Positions 35,931 to 49,544 of a DNA stretch of 64,000 nucleotides are shown here, piece by piece. The DNA is from Lethocerus indicus (lineage: Eukaryota; Arthropoda; Insecta; Hemiptera; Belostomatidae): positions 33,247,940 through 33,311,939 of the forward strand of contig JACDQD010000004.1 in NCBI GenBank assembly GCA_019843655.1, in the 5' to 3' direction. How positions within the stretch are numbered: position 1 is the stretch's first letter; every line of letters starts with the position of its first letter. Under the pieces are notes generated by a model. The model was not told the origin of the DNA, did no database searches, and worked only from the letters and a program-made list of their open reading frames with translations. A program made the translations under genes and the position numbers.

Positions 35931-36223
35931 ACGTATTTCATACCGTAGGTTCGTGGTGTTTCCGTCTCCTGTCGTCGGCCGCTCGCCATCTTCAGTAGCG
36001 CTGTGTCAGCCACTGTCGGCACTATCGGATGTTTCTACTGCGGACAGTACAAGTGGCACAGTGGCAGTGGGTGCAGACGCTACTGAAGACGGCGAGCGGC
36101 CGACGAAACCGGTCTAGCAAAAGACCGAACCGGTCGGGACAGGAGACTGAAACGCCACGAACCTACGGGTATTCCAACCCCGTCGCAGACTACCACAAAA
36201 CGGGCATATTAAACGTATTTCAT
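35931..36223. mobile_element. PAL copy 15 with an 11 bp target duplication
   Basis: ACGTATTTCAT at 35931-35941 and 36213-36223 flanks an element that starts ACCGTAGGTTCGTGGTG and ends ACCACAAAACGGGCATATTA A. This copy has the short left end and the long right end, the reverse of copy 9, so either arm can carry the extension. Confidence 0.8.
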
Positions 36224-36235
36224 GTGTCTCGGGGA

Positions 36236-36476
36236 TGTTACTGGATCCCAAAAATCAGTGCTAAAACCCCCGGAATCGGCGTTTCAAACTTAAAATTGGC
36301 GCTAAAAACCGGTTTCACCTTTGCGAAATCTGCGCCAAAATCCGGTTTTACGACGCGATTTCAGTTTTACACCGCGAAATCGCCTATTAAAAGGAGTTTT
36401 AGACTGCAAATTAGAAACGCAAAATCAGCGCTTAAAAGCGGTCTTAAAACGCAAAATAAGAAGGGAGTAAAGAAAT
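36236..36476. repeat. degenerate ~30 bp repeats related to the 59 kb array
   Basis: Motifs such as GGCGCTAAAAACCGGTTTCA, TGCGCCAAAATCCGGTTTTA and CAGCGCTTAAAAGCGG recur at about 30-base spacing. They are alternating GCGC(C/T)AAAA and CCGGTTTT blocks like those in the array at 58.9-60.15 kb. A 149-codon frame through it reflects the repeat. Confidence 0.6.
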
Positions 36477-36492
36477 GAAATATCCTATAGAG

Positions 36493-36851
36493 GATCATCT
36501 AAGGGTTTAAAATACCTGTTTTGTGGTCTGCGAGCGATTGGAATACCGTAGGTTTGTGGTGTTTCCGTCTCCTGTCTCGCCGGTCTGCTAGTCCGGTTTT
36601 GGCCGCTCGCCACCTTCAGTAGCGAGTAGGTGTTACTGTCACTGTTGGCACTTTGTCAGTACACAAGTCAGTACACTTGTCGGACAGTACAAGTGACAGC
36701 GGGCAGTGAGGATGCCCCGCTACAAGTACAAGTGCCGACAGTGACAGTAACACAGCGCTACTGAAGATGGCGAACGGCCGAAACCGGTCCAGCAAAAGAC
36801 CAAACCGGCGAGAGGAGACGGAAACACCACAGACCTACGATCATCTAAGGG
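36493..36851. mobile_element. PAL copy 16 with a 13 bp target duplication
   Basis: GATCATCTAAGGG is present at 36493-36505 and 36839-36851. The element between begins near AATACCTGTTTTGTGGTCTG and ends CACCACAGACCTAC. Its arms pair from GTGTTTCCGTCTCCTGTC to GGAGACGGAAACAC, around a loop of CAAGTGACAGCGGGCAGTG. Confidence 0.88.
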
Positions 36852-38090
36852 GTAAATGTTAAAATTTGTTGGCCTGTGGCCGCCTCCCACAAAGAATCTC
36901 CGTAAAATCTTACGGGATTTTGAGGAATTCAAAATGGGCTCGTCGAAAGTACTTAAAAAAAATAATATAAACAATAATTGATTTTTTTAACTACCAACTG
37001 GTTTCCGGGTATAAATTACGGGTATAGAGTCGATCCGTTCTTCGATCGGAGCCTGACGATGCAACCGGTAAAGAGGTCCGAAATGTCGGAAGGAGACAAC
37101 ACCCAGAAGGGATGATTGTGCACGAAAAAAGTGCAACTGAATTCGATGCATATATGCGTCGTGGAGCTTGGACTACGACTATTCCAATGACAGGCGACAA
37201 CGAATATACGAGGCGACGATGACGACCTGGAGATAGCTCGCCCTACACGTGCAACTCGGCTGTAGAAGGAGAGCCTATCGGATATATCCTTAGAAAGGTG
37301 GGCAACGCCGTTTAAGTAGTACGCGGCACTAACATAATAAATCCTGTACGGAGACAGGCTTTAAATACACCGTTAAAAGGCCCGTTCTAGTTTTCTTCGC
37401 CGGTGCAATTCGCTAGGCAATTAATAAAGTCAACCGCTGCGTCCTCCATTCGGAACCGTTCATTTCCAATTCCGTTTTAGAATTTTTCACTTGAAAAAGA
37501 TATACTCCTTAATGCTGCCCAGTGTGCCTCCACGAGACCTCAACCCCCCACTGACAGAATGGTCTTACTCGTCGTCCCAATTTTTTTTTTTTTTTTAGTA
37601 CTCGGTAAGAATTCTTAGTGGTATCAATTGGCGGCGATGAATCATGCACTTACCGGCCGGCGGAAGGGCGACATTCGGTGGTAATTGTTTATATTCCGTC
37701 TGTTCAGAAGTTGGGGGGAAGCGGCGTATCTGGGACGACGTTGAGGCGAAGGTATGTAATTAGACTGGAGATGAGGAGGCCCCCCACCCCCCCTCCCCGA
37801 ATGAGATTAACACGAGAAAGTCCGCGCCGATTATCATATCGGGGAGAACTGGTTCTGCGTGGGGCCCCTCCAACCACCCCCCCCCGCACATACCCCAGGG
37901 CCCAGACCCCACCAGGGGCGCTGATTTATTGGTGGCGATGAAAAGAGAAAGCCGAGGTGGGGGGGTGGAGGGGCTGGCCGGCCAGGGCGGCGGCCTGAGG
38001 AGGCGTCTCTCTGCCAAAGCCTGGAATCTGGACCCGACGGGACAGCCTCTGATCCCATTACTATATATAGGGAGACCCACCCCCACACAC
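36852..38090. other. intergenic DNA, nothing recognised
   Basis: A moderately conserved-looking frame at 36991-37200 could not be assigned. The stretch 37770-38090 is G/C-run rich. No gene is supported. Confidence 0.4.
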
Positions 38091-38093
38091 CGG

Positions 38094-38368
38094 GAGAGAG
38101 AGAGAGAGAGAGAGATAGGGGGAGGGAAAGAACAGGAGAAAATAGCTCGCAGTGATAAGATAAAGGTGAGAAGAGAAACTGGGACATACCGAAGTCGCCG
38201 ATTTGTTTCTGCATTTCGCCTCATTTCGCGAACACTATTTCGCTGTCTGTACGCTTTTTTCAGCAATGTCCACCGCGGACGCCCTGAAGACGGGACGTCA
38301 GTACCGGCCGGCCGGGAAAGGGAGGAATCTTCATCCCTTATCCGAGAGAGAGAGGGAGGAGAGAGAGG

Positions 38369-38423
<55 letters not shown>
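38094..38423. repeat. (GA)n microsatellites
   Basis: A short (GA)n run lies at about 38094-38114 and a longer one, with GGAGG interruptions, at about 38344-38423. Frames of Glu-Arg repeats across it are artefacts. Confidence 0.9.
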
Positions 38424-38426
<3 letters not shown>

Positions 38427-38519
38427 GAAAGAGGGATCTACACAAAACTGTTTTTTACTTTATTTATTGTACAATCAACTATATGCCAGTTATAGGTAGA
38501 ATTGCGGTTTGTTCGATTA

Positions 38520-38950
38520 GTTCCATTCGATAAAGACGCCGTCCAGCGATGGTACTTTTGACCTGTATCCGGCCTCTACAGGAAGTCTCTAGGCCAAAAG
38601 AGGAAGGGTAAAAGAGGAAAGGGACTGAACGAGTGAATTTGGATGTGGAGAGGTCATGTTGAGGTCATTATGGATTGTTCGGTCAGAAACATACCCCATG
38701 GGGTGGGGGGGAGCATTAAGGGTGGTACGAAGGACTTTTGACTGGAATGTTTGGACGCGAGCGATGTCGGATTTCTTGGCGGAACCCCATAGTTCTAGTA
38801 TAGCTTTATATATTGTCAGTTTGTTGGCTATTGTCAGTTTCGATATCGTTTTGAAAAAGGGGTCTCAACAGTCCAAATTTACGATTTAGATCTGTTCTTT
38901 TCAGTCGGGTATCGGGACCCATAACCAGGTGAGGTTCTCCTCGTCGAATT
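38520..38950 (-). mobile_element. Jockey-like LINE 3' fragment F
   Basis: On the minus strand it carries degenerate versions of LNRKFGLLRPLFQNDIETDN and GYVSDRTIHNDLN, collinear with fragment B. Stops and indels show that it is dead. Its end abuts PAL copy 17. Confidence 0.65.
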
Positions 38951-38951
38951 T

Positions 38952-39165
38952 GAACCGGTTTCGTCGGCCGCTCGCCATCCTCAGTAGCGGTGTCAGTCAC
39001 TTTGGACGTTTTTCCTCACTGCACTCCGCCACTGCCACTTTTGTACAGTTATAGTTATTTACGTATATGAAATATATGTTCCAACTAACGGACAGTGAGG
39101 ACGCCCCTCAACAAACATCCGAAATGACTGATACCGCAACTGAAGATGGCGAGCGGCCGTCTAAA
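38952..39165. mobile_element. PAL copy 17
   Basis: The left arm GGCCGCTCGCCATCCTCAG pairs with CTGAAGATGGCGAGCGGCC at 39142-39160. The loop contains TTATTTACGTATATGAAATA, a possible unexpanded ancestor of the TA-rich centres. Outer arm parts are lost. Confidence 0.8.
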
Positions 39166-40358
39166 TGAAATTAGAAATAAAGTTATAAAAGATCAAATCC
39201 CATGTTTCGGATATTATCTACACCAAGTTAATAATTCATAATCCCCATCATTTTCTTTAGTATAACAAATTTTTCATTCATTAAATAATAGGACGTTAAA
39301 AAATATATTTTCAACTTAAAAATTATTGAGTAATTATTTTATCACAAATAGAGACTACTGGTTGGAATTCGCCCTGTTTAAGCGATATAAAAAATATTAA
39401 AAGCTTTTTTGTTCGATACAAAATATTATCCGATTTAAAGAGAAAGACCACTAATAAAGTTTTGACGAAATGTCAAATTGATTTTATGATTTTAAATAGT
39501 AGTTTTAGTACTTTGGATTTTTCTCTTTAGTTTTACCAATGTCCCTAACATTCTATTCTTTAGAAAAATATTTAATTGAGCGTTTAACCATCGGTTTCTA
39601 CACTCGTTTACTGGACCTTAAGGTAGTGACCGGTACATGTCGACCTCCGGTGAATGACTTCGGAAATTGAACAAATAATACGGTTTTATACGAGATTTTG
39701 ATTTAAATCTGTACTCAATGCGTGGAACGCGCTATCATCAAATGTAGGAATTGGAAACCGTATATATTTGAATCGTTAAAAGTGGGTTTTCAGTAGTCGG
39801 TCTGACCGACGACAACTGTCCGTGCGCCGGTTGTCCACTCTCGGTTAGAGGAAAATTTATAAAACCCAACGGCAAAACTCTAATTTTATCTCTCGTGAAA
39901 CATTTTAACGAGCCGCCGAGATCGTCCCCCCCCCCCCACTCTCGAGATTCCGAGAATTTCAACAATTCCAGTCCGTCCGCATTTGCAGACTCCTCGACAC
40001 CGTTTCCTCTCCGGCCGTCCGGTTCGGAGCGGAAACGCCGGAGTTGAAATTACAGACAATTCTGAAAGTGTGTAATTAATTCGCCAGCTTCACTGAAATA
40101 AAATTAATTAATTCCGTCCGCTTACCGCTATTACTATTATTATGACAAGCAAATGGTGGGGGGGGTGGGGGTGGGAGTCTTGTGGGGTTTCTCCCTCGTT
40201 ACTCTGTCTCGACGGCATCACTGTCACGTTATTGTTTCCATAGTTCTGTTGCAATAGAGTTAGGATAAAAAGAGTTCACACGGACCTTTTTTCCGACGTT
40301 GTAATATTTCTAAACTGATAATTTTGTACGAGGAATTCCACCACCAAGACACCACCAG
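39166..40358. other. AT-rich intergenic DNA
   Basis: No gene is seen. G-rich runs at 40155-40175 and C-runs at 39927-39939 could form unusual DNA structure. Confidence 0.4.
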
Positions 40359-40359
40359 T

Positions 40360-40520
40360 CGAAAGTCCTTAATCCCCCCCCCCCTGGGGGGTATGTTTCC
40401 AACCAGACAATCCACCATGACCATGTAGTCGCAAAATCCCGGTTCCCCCCGAAATTCCACTCCCGCCGATCTCCTCGTCCTAATCCACTCGTTCAGTCCC
40501 TTTCAGGGGGGACTTTTGTC
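40360..40520 (+). mobile_element. Jockey-like LINE 3' fragment I
   Basis: GGTATGTTTCCAACCAGACA ATCC and TCCTCGTCCTAATCCACTCG match the post-reverse-transcriptase part of fragments B and E in the plus orientation. It is short and heavily decayed. Confidence 0.55.
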
Positions 40521-41074
40521 GAAAAGGGCGTCGAAAGCGTGTCAAATAGTTAGGCGTGAACGCTTCAGGGTCGTCCACGAGGATCCCCTCGACATCGTTC
40601 TCCAATCTTCGGTTTCCTATTCGTCAATACTGTAGCGTGACCGCAGGACGAGAAGTGTTTATGTCCGGATAAACGGAATTTGAGGGATGATGAAAGGGGG
40701 CGGCCCGTATCGACCAGGAAGCGGAAACGGACGGCGGGTGGGGAATGCACCGGTAGTTGAACTAGGCTGTGCCGGGGATGGGGATGGGGGGTTGCATAAT
40801 GATTGAGGCAGGTGGTGTGTCTCTCTGGTATGTGTGCCAGTGGGTCATGCCGCCCGGCCCAGCGGCGGCCCACACTCCACTTTCATCTTGCACCCCCCAC
40901 CCCCCCCCAACCCCCCATCTAACCGCATACCCACCGTCCGCCGCGTCCTATTAACCACTTCACACCACCACCACCACCACCACCAGTCACAATACCGGCC
41001 AAATAACACCAATACCGAGCCCCTACTCAACCCTTATCCATCTAATTACATACATAGAGATAGATTTTTTTTTT
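40521..41074. other. intergenic DNA, nothing recognised
   Basis: C- and CAC-repeat patches occur at 40888-40915 and 40967-40985. The frames are low complexity. Confidence 0.4.
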
Positions 41075-41415
41075 ACTTTTCGATAAAGACGCCGCCCAGT
41101 GACGGTACTTATTGAAACTGTATCCGGCCTCTACAGAAAGTCTCTGGGCCAAAAAAAAAAGAGGAAGGGTAAAAGAGGAAGGGGACTGAAAGAGGGGATT
41201 TGGATGTGGAGAGGTCATGTCGAGGTCATTATGGGGGAGTACGAAGGACTTTTGACTGGAATCTCTGGATGCTAGCAATGTCTAACTCTATACCCCCCTG
41301 TCGGTTTAAGTCTCGCTTTTTATATTGTCAGTCCGTTAATTGAGCTCAATTTCGATTTAGCCTTAAGGGTCCAAATTTTCTGTTCAAGTCGATTCTTTCG
41401 AGTCGCGGGTATTCC
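41075..41415 (-). mobile_element. Jockey-like LINE 3' fragment G
   Basis: It is closely related to fragment F: both contain TCGATAAAGACGCCG, CTGTATCCGGCCTCTACAG, then GGGTAAAAGAGGAA and TTTGGATGTGGAGAGGTCAT. It has stops on the minus strand and is dead. Confidence 0.65.
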
Positions 41416-42671
41416 AACCACAGCCAGGCATATTAAAATAAGGGTTCTTACTACAAGGAATAATATCCATCTACTTTTATGCCAATAAGTAACCGTTCTA
41501 GTTTAAAGAAGGTAGGAAATACTTCAAAACGTCTCCGGTAAATATCCCAAAACAAATATACTATATTCGACTGAGCGTGACACGCAATTGCGCCTCATAA
41601 ATGAAGTTAAAAAAAAAAATATAAATATTTGACTTTCTTATTAAATTTAATGCCGAATTTTCATTCTGCCACTTCCCGACGGTTGACAGAATTTTCCACC
41701 GGCTAAAAAGAGCCATAAATAAATAATATTTTGCCGTCTTTTGTGTGAACGGAACTAATGAAACTCATTAGTTTCACTGTGATATAACTAAGGACGAGAA
41801 ACCGAGACCGGTCCAGCGTAAAACCGAATAATACGAATAGATAATGAATTTTCTTACGTCGAGATCTGTCCAGGATACCAGGGAAATCATTCGAATTCTT
41901 CACTCTTCTGTCGATATTGATGGTTCAATCAATCATTCCTTATTTCACTTTCCGCGAAAATGAAATTTCTCTTTCGCGCTCGTATTTTTGAATCAATTAT
42001 TCTGAAACTTTGTCCCGAACATTGTTATTACTTTTTCCCCTTCTCTTTCCACGCCATATCTTGTTCGGTTTCACTCGTCTGTAAGGCGAGAATTCATTGT
42101 TACGCTCTCGATATTTATCTTATTTATCCTCGTGAAAAATTTCATTCAGCGCAATATTTTCAGTCGCTATAATATATTTAAAAAAAAATATATATATACG
42201 CAGTCCGTTACGCCTGACGGGTAACAGAAAATTACAACAATTCAAAGCGGTTCTTCGAGCAATCAATGTTCGGTTCAATACGAATTCTGCCGAATAAAAA
42301 TCGATTCACGAACAAATTTTTGGCCGTGAGACGTACGATATATTTGTTGCGTGATTTGGCGTAAAGTGGGATAAAAAAAAAAAAACGGAGAAATGAATAT
42401 AAAACGGAGAATATATATTGGTGAACGCTTGACGTGACTGGAAGTAGCTCTTGGCCATTGCTCGGCTCCTGATACGGTTGAATTTACAGGGAGTGTAGAG
42501 AGGCCGAGAAGGCACGTCGGCTCGCATTCCATTCACACATAAAATTCTTTCAGAAAGCATATTTTTACAAATTTCCCACTAATTTTTGCATAATTCCACT
42601 CAAAATTAAGAGGCATTTCATCGATTGCCGGTACTCCGAACACGAGGGACAATATTTTTTCCATTATTTGG
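41416..42671. other. AT-rich intergenic DNA
   Basis: No gene or placed repeat is seen. Confidence 0.4.
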
Positions 42672-43480
42672 CATTAAAAGGGTGTGCCAAAATTAAGCAA
42701 GATTTTTTGAATCGAACAGTGTCTGCCAAACTTTTATTATTATTTTTTTGAATATTGTTCAACAATGAAAACACCTTCGTTCTACCGTGTAACGCCCCCA
42801 TTTCTACTGACCCTGAACTATCGGCAAATGGTTTTTTTTTTTTTTAATTGGGGTCGCCGACTTTACTGCAAGAATGCGGTTAATTTTGGGACACCCCCTT
42901 TATAATTGCTATTGTCGTCTAAAATAATTAAAACGCGTAATTATTTTTGTCTAGAACTTTAAAATCTGGAACCGCCGGTGGAAAATAATTACGGTTTAAT
43001 ACGGTGTAAGAAAAATAATTCGATCGACAGAAGGATGCGGTAATAACCGACCCCCTCGACCGAATGCCGAAATAGGAGAAAATTCAAATTTTCTTTCAAT
43101 AAATTATCACTTTTTAAACGTCTCGTGCCCCCATTTCTACTGACCCTAAACCAAAAAAAAAACTGTTTTTTTTTTCAATTGGGATTGCCAAGTTTACTGC
43201 AAGAATCTGGTGGCAGTTTCAAATCTCGCTTTAATTTCGGGACACCCTTTTATAATTGCTTTCGTCGTCGAAATAATTAAAACGCGTCTAGAACTTTAAA
43301 ATCTGTAATCGGTAGTGGAAAATATATAATCGTTTAATACGGTCTAAGAGAATAATACAATCCGTAATTTTCGTTCCCTCACCGCTCTGATCTAACGAGC
43401 AGAGAGGAAAATTCAAATTTTCTTTTAATAAATTATCACTTTTTAAACTGGAATGGATAGAAAAATGGGTCAAATTCCGT
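42672..43480 (-). mobile_element. HTC composite element, copy 5 (inverted partner 26113-26930)
   Basis: It is the reverse complement of 26113-26930 with small indels over about 810 bases, from AAGGGTGTGCCAAAATTAAG to AATGGATAGAAAAATGGGTC. Flanks differ beyond both ends. This shows a discrete mobile or duplicated unit. Confidence 0.85.
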
Positions 43481-43494
43481 ACGCCCAGTTGTGG

Positions 43495-43870
43495 TTTGAA
43501 TCACCTCCCCCCCGCCTCATACCCGACTCGAAAGAATCGACTTAAACTGAAAATTTGGACTCTTACCGGCCATTACTAAAACTGACATCGAAATTGACCT
43601 CAAGTAACGGACTGACACAGCGTTACTTGAACCGACACGGACACAGAGCTATATGCTGGGTTCCACCGAGACGTCCGACATCGCTCGCATCCTGAGATTT
43701 CAATCAAAAGTCCTTCGTACCGCATCCTTAATGCTCCCCCCCAGGTATGTTACTAACCAGACAATCCCGCCTTTCTCCTCGTCCCAATCCACTCGTTCAG
43801 TCCCTTTCCTCTTTCACCCATCCATTATATCCCCAGGACGACGGCCCAGAGAGAGAGAGAGATCACCTCG
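43495..43870 (+). mobile_element. Jockey-like LINE 3' fragment E
   Basis: The plus frame at 43653 onward reads LGSTETSDIARILRFQSKVL RT, matching the RFQSKVLRT motif of Jockey-like ORF2 C-terminal regions, followed by PPRYVTNQTIPP. Upstream, CGACTTAAACTGAAAATTTG corresponds to the NRKFELL segment of fragment B. It is a truncated relic. Confidence 0.75.
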
Positions 43871-45430
43871 GACGGTAGTTGAATCGTGTCAAAAAGGGCC
43901 ATCGTGCAAAAGGGGGGATTGTGCAAAATAAAAGAGTTTAAAAAAAAATAAATTAAATAAACGGTCGCGGAATCCTACTGTCGGTGGGGTGAATCAGTGT
44001 CGGAGCCAGATGCTGTTCGGGCCGTAATTCGTCTACCGGGCCCAAATTAATACGTAAGCTTTCGGGCCCGCTAATAATAAAGTCCATCATCATCCTCCTC
44101 CTCCTCCTCCTCCTCCTCTTTGCCAATCACGATCGGCCGTCTCCTTTCGCGGTCTTAAGCCCAGTCCCGATGGCCGAACCCCTCATTACACTTCAGGGGT
44201 CAGGGGTTGGGGCCCACCGTCAAATTAGGCCCTCGCCGGGCCGCAGACCAAATCGTAGATCTGAAACGACCGATCATTTGCATCAATATTCAATACAATT
44301 TACCGGCGGAATTGAATTTGAAAGCACGCGCACACGTTACGGATGCGGTCCAGAAAATATATCGGGTCGGCAACTAAACGATGGCGGATATGAGGAATCC
44401 GTCCCGTTTTTTTTTCTTTTCTTCATTGGTTTCTTTAGATTCTATCCACTGACAGTGCTCTAACTCTTTACACTTAACTCTTGAAGTTGAAGCCACACCC
44501 GATGATGGCACTCCCGCCGCCGCTGCCCTTAATCGGGTCGTAACGGAAATCGGCGTGGCCGTCTCCGCTTTAGGTCCGAATTAAGGGATTGGAACGAAGG
44601 GCTAATTTTGGAACCGAAGGTCTTTCTCCGCCAATTCTCGAACGGACTGGACTTTTAGGTCATTGCTTTGATTCCGTACGCCCAAATAGGTTCCAGTAAG
44701 CGGTTGTAAATTAATAATTTGTTTAATAGTGATAGTTTTTTTTTTATCTTTAGTCGAGCAGTCTTACTGGTAATTTGTAGCGTCGTTTAGTTTCTGTACG
44801 CTGTAAGTCTTTTATGCGGGTTCCACGTGTCAATCTTCTGTCTCCGAGAGTAGTCCCAAGTGCCGCACTTGATTTTTAATAGGAAGTTGGGACCGGTTCG
44901 GGAAACCTCAAACTGCTATATATAATGGAAGACAGACCAAATATACGTTTGAGACAAAAATTACGTATTTGAACGTGGCGAAGGGTACGCGGCATGTGTC
45001 GGTGGCGGAGGGGGGAGGCTTTTCTCAGTCGACTCCTAGAAGAAGATTTAGGCTCTCACCGGGAGACTCTTCTTGTGGAGGCGCCGACGTACCGATCCCG
45101 GGGGGTATTACCTCGGAGTGAAACATGGTGATCTTTGTGTTTTTTTTTCTTTTCCTTCAAAATTTCCCCGCTTAAAAAGGACATAGAACAACCCCCCCGG
45201 TCAACGCGATTGACATTGTCCTCAATGTCTTCTTGTGCGCTCTCTCCAACTCTTCCAGGGCACGATACAAAAAGCTCCTTGTTTTTGTACGACAACACGG
45301 TCGTATTTTTTTTCATTTTTTTCTATTTTTCGACCAAGCGCCGAAGCCGCCAAACACGAAGCGCGAAGTTGCGCGAGGTATTTAACCAACGAGGTGGCCA
45401 ATTTACCGGTCACTATGCAAATTTAAATAT
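43871..45430. other. intergenic DNA, nothing recognised
   Basis: It has a (CCT)n run at about 44093-44117. At 44355-44372, ATCGGGTCGGCAACTAAA resembles a mariner terminus without a visible partner. No gene is seen. Confidence 0.4.
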
Positions 45431-45509
45431 ATTCTTTCCCCTCCCCCAACTCTCTCTCTCTCTCTCCCTCCCTCCCTCCCTCCTCTCCCTCCCTCCTCTC
45501 TCTCCTCTC

Positions 45510-48095
<2,586 letters not shown>

Positions 48096-48099
48096 CAAA

Positions 48100-48183
48100 A
48101 AATTTTTTTGGCCAGGACAATGTTCTAAAGTGTTTTTTTTACAATAAAAAAAATTTCTTTTGGCCGGTTTTTTTCAAAAAATT
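48100..48183. repeat. dispersed ~85 bp repeat, copy 2 (partner 16792-16872)
   Basis: GGACAATGTTCTAAAGTG, poly-T, ACAATAAAAAAAATT and TTTTGGCCGGTTTTTTTC match 16792-16872 in the same orientation. Confidence 0.7.
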
Positions 48184-48449
48184 AAAAGATCCAGCAACGT
48201 CCAGGAATACTAAAATAGGAAATATTTGATTTTATTATTTTGCACCAAATTGTGGTTAAGGCGGAGATTTCATCCAACAAGCGATAATCAACAAGTGTTA
48301 ATTCGAAAAAAAAAAAAAAAGGTTCTCTCTAGCCCTTATGAACTTTAATTTCCTTCCCCATATACATTTTAAATTTAACAAATAATTGTTTACAAACAAA
48401 TCTCGCTCGCACCAATTTCTCAATTCGGCTCAAGACGTTGACTGCCGCC

Positions 48450-48650
48450 GCGTCACCCGTATTCGGGTGACAGTGGAGTTTCCGATCGGACCCGCGTCAC
48501 CCGCATTCGGGTGACAGTGGAGTTTCCGATCGGACCCGCGTCACCCGCATTCGGGTGACAGTGGAGTTTCCGATCGGACCCGCGTCACCCGTATTCGGGT
48601 GACAGTGGAGTGATCGGACCCGCGTCTTCGGGTGACGGTTTCGGGTGAAT
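48450..48650. repeat. 44 bp hairpin minisatellite, about 4.5 copies
   Basis: CGTCACCCG starts at 48451, 48495, 48539 and 48583, exactly 44 bases apart. A partial unit follows (GCGTCTTCGGGTGACGG). Every full unit contains GTCACCCG-NATT-CGGGTGAC, a perfect 8-base stem with a 4-base loop, followed by AGTGGAGTTTCCGATCGGA. Confidence 0.95.
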
Positions 48651-49340
48651 GTGATTATAAATTTTAAGTTTTACCAATCTCATTGTTGGTTCTCGCAAGT
48701 TTTCAATCCTGTTCCTCTACTTTCACGGAAATTTCCAAGATGTACATTTTTTTCTTTCCTGTTTCCTTCTATCGCAATTTCGACTGTAGTACTTGTCAGT
48801 TTCGTCGCTGATATATATATATATATTCAAATAGATCGTTCCCAATATATAATTATCTACGATATCCTCGACGCTCTGTGCGTCTTCGGGAAATATGTTT
48901 TCGTACCCGGAGATCCTTCAAATCTCAATTCTTCTTCAGGATGAATTCCTCCGGGAAGTATTTCATCGGCGTCTTCTGAAGATTCTGCTTCAATTTTGAT
49001 CTTTTCGATATCCGACGTACGTGTTCTTCCGGAGTCGTCCGGAACGTCGGACGAGACGTTCCCCCCGCCGTATCGAAACTTATAGAAATTAGAAATCGCA
49101 ACAGCGTCAACAGAAATTGTCTAGGAAAATGTTTTCAGAAAAATTACGTAGAATGTAAAATTTTAAAAACAATTCTATACAAAAGCTGGGGGTCGGGTCC
49201 GGACAACTTGGAGTCGGGAGTTGTCGTTTTCTTTAAATTTTTTTTTCTACGACTTTTTTATCCGCATAACATCAGCATGAAGGAGATTTCACTGCGGACG
49301 CGTTAATCGCCAAAAAATCTGTGAACGTCGCCCATCGTCG
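48651..49340. other. 5' flank of the Rrp5 gene
   Basis: The stretch is AT-rich with a (TA)n run near 48811-48823. No coding signal is seen. It lies between the hairpin minisatellite and the proximal promoter. Confidence 0.4.
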
Positions 49341-49342
49341 AC

Positions 49343-49391
49343 TATCGATATCGATAGGTCGATCGACTCACGGATCGATAGGTCGATCGAC
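49343..49391 (+). promoter_or_regulatory. DRE-like promoter motifs with an 18 bp direct repeat
   Basis: Two overlapping perfect TATCGATA octamers lie at 49343-49350 and 49349-49356. ATCGATAGGTCGATCGAC occurs at 49350-49367 and again at 49374-49391, a 24-base spacing. TATCGATA is the DRE bound by DREF at insect housekeeping and growth gene promoters. The distance of about 190-200 bases to the Rrp5 start codon fits such a promoter. Function is inferred. Confidence 0.6.
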
Positions 49392-49544
49392 CCGCGTATC
49401 GATTGTAGTATAACCTTAGCCGAGGTACGAGGGAGGTTGCAACGCGCCCGTGTTAGCGCCCCGCGTGTTCTCTCAGTCGACAAATCTTCCCTTTGAAACA
49501 GATTCATTTATAGATTTTTACAACAACTGGAAAAATTATTCAAA

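Noticed and set aside
36991..37200. 69-codon minus frame and its complementary frames
   Set aside because: Looks more even in composition than its surroundings but could not be matched to any family; left unannotated.
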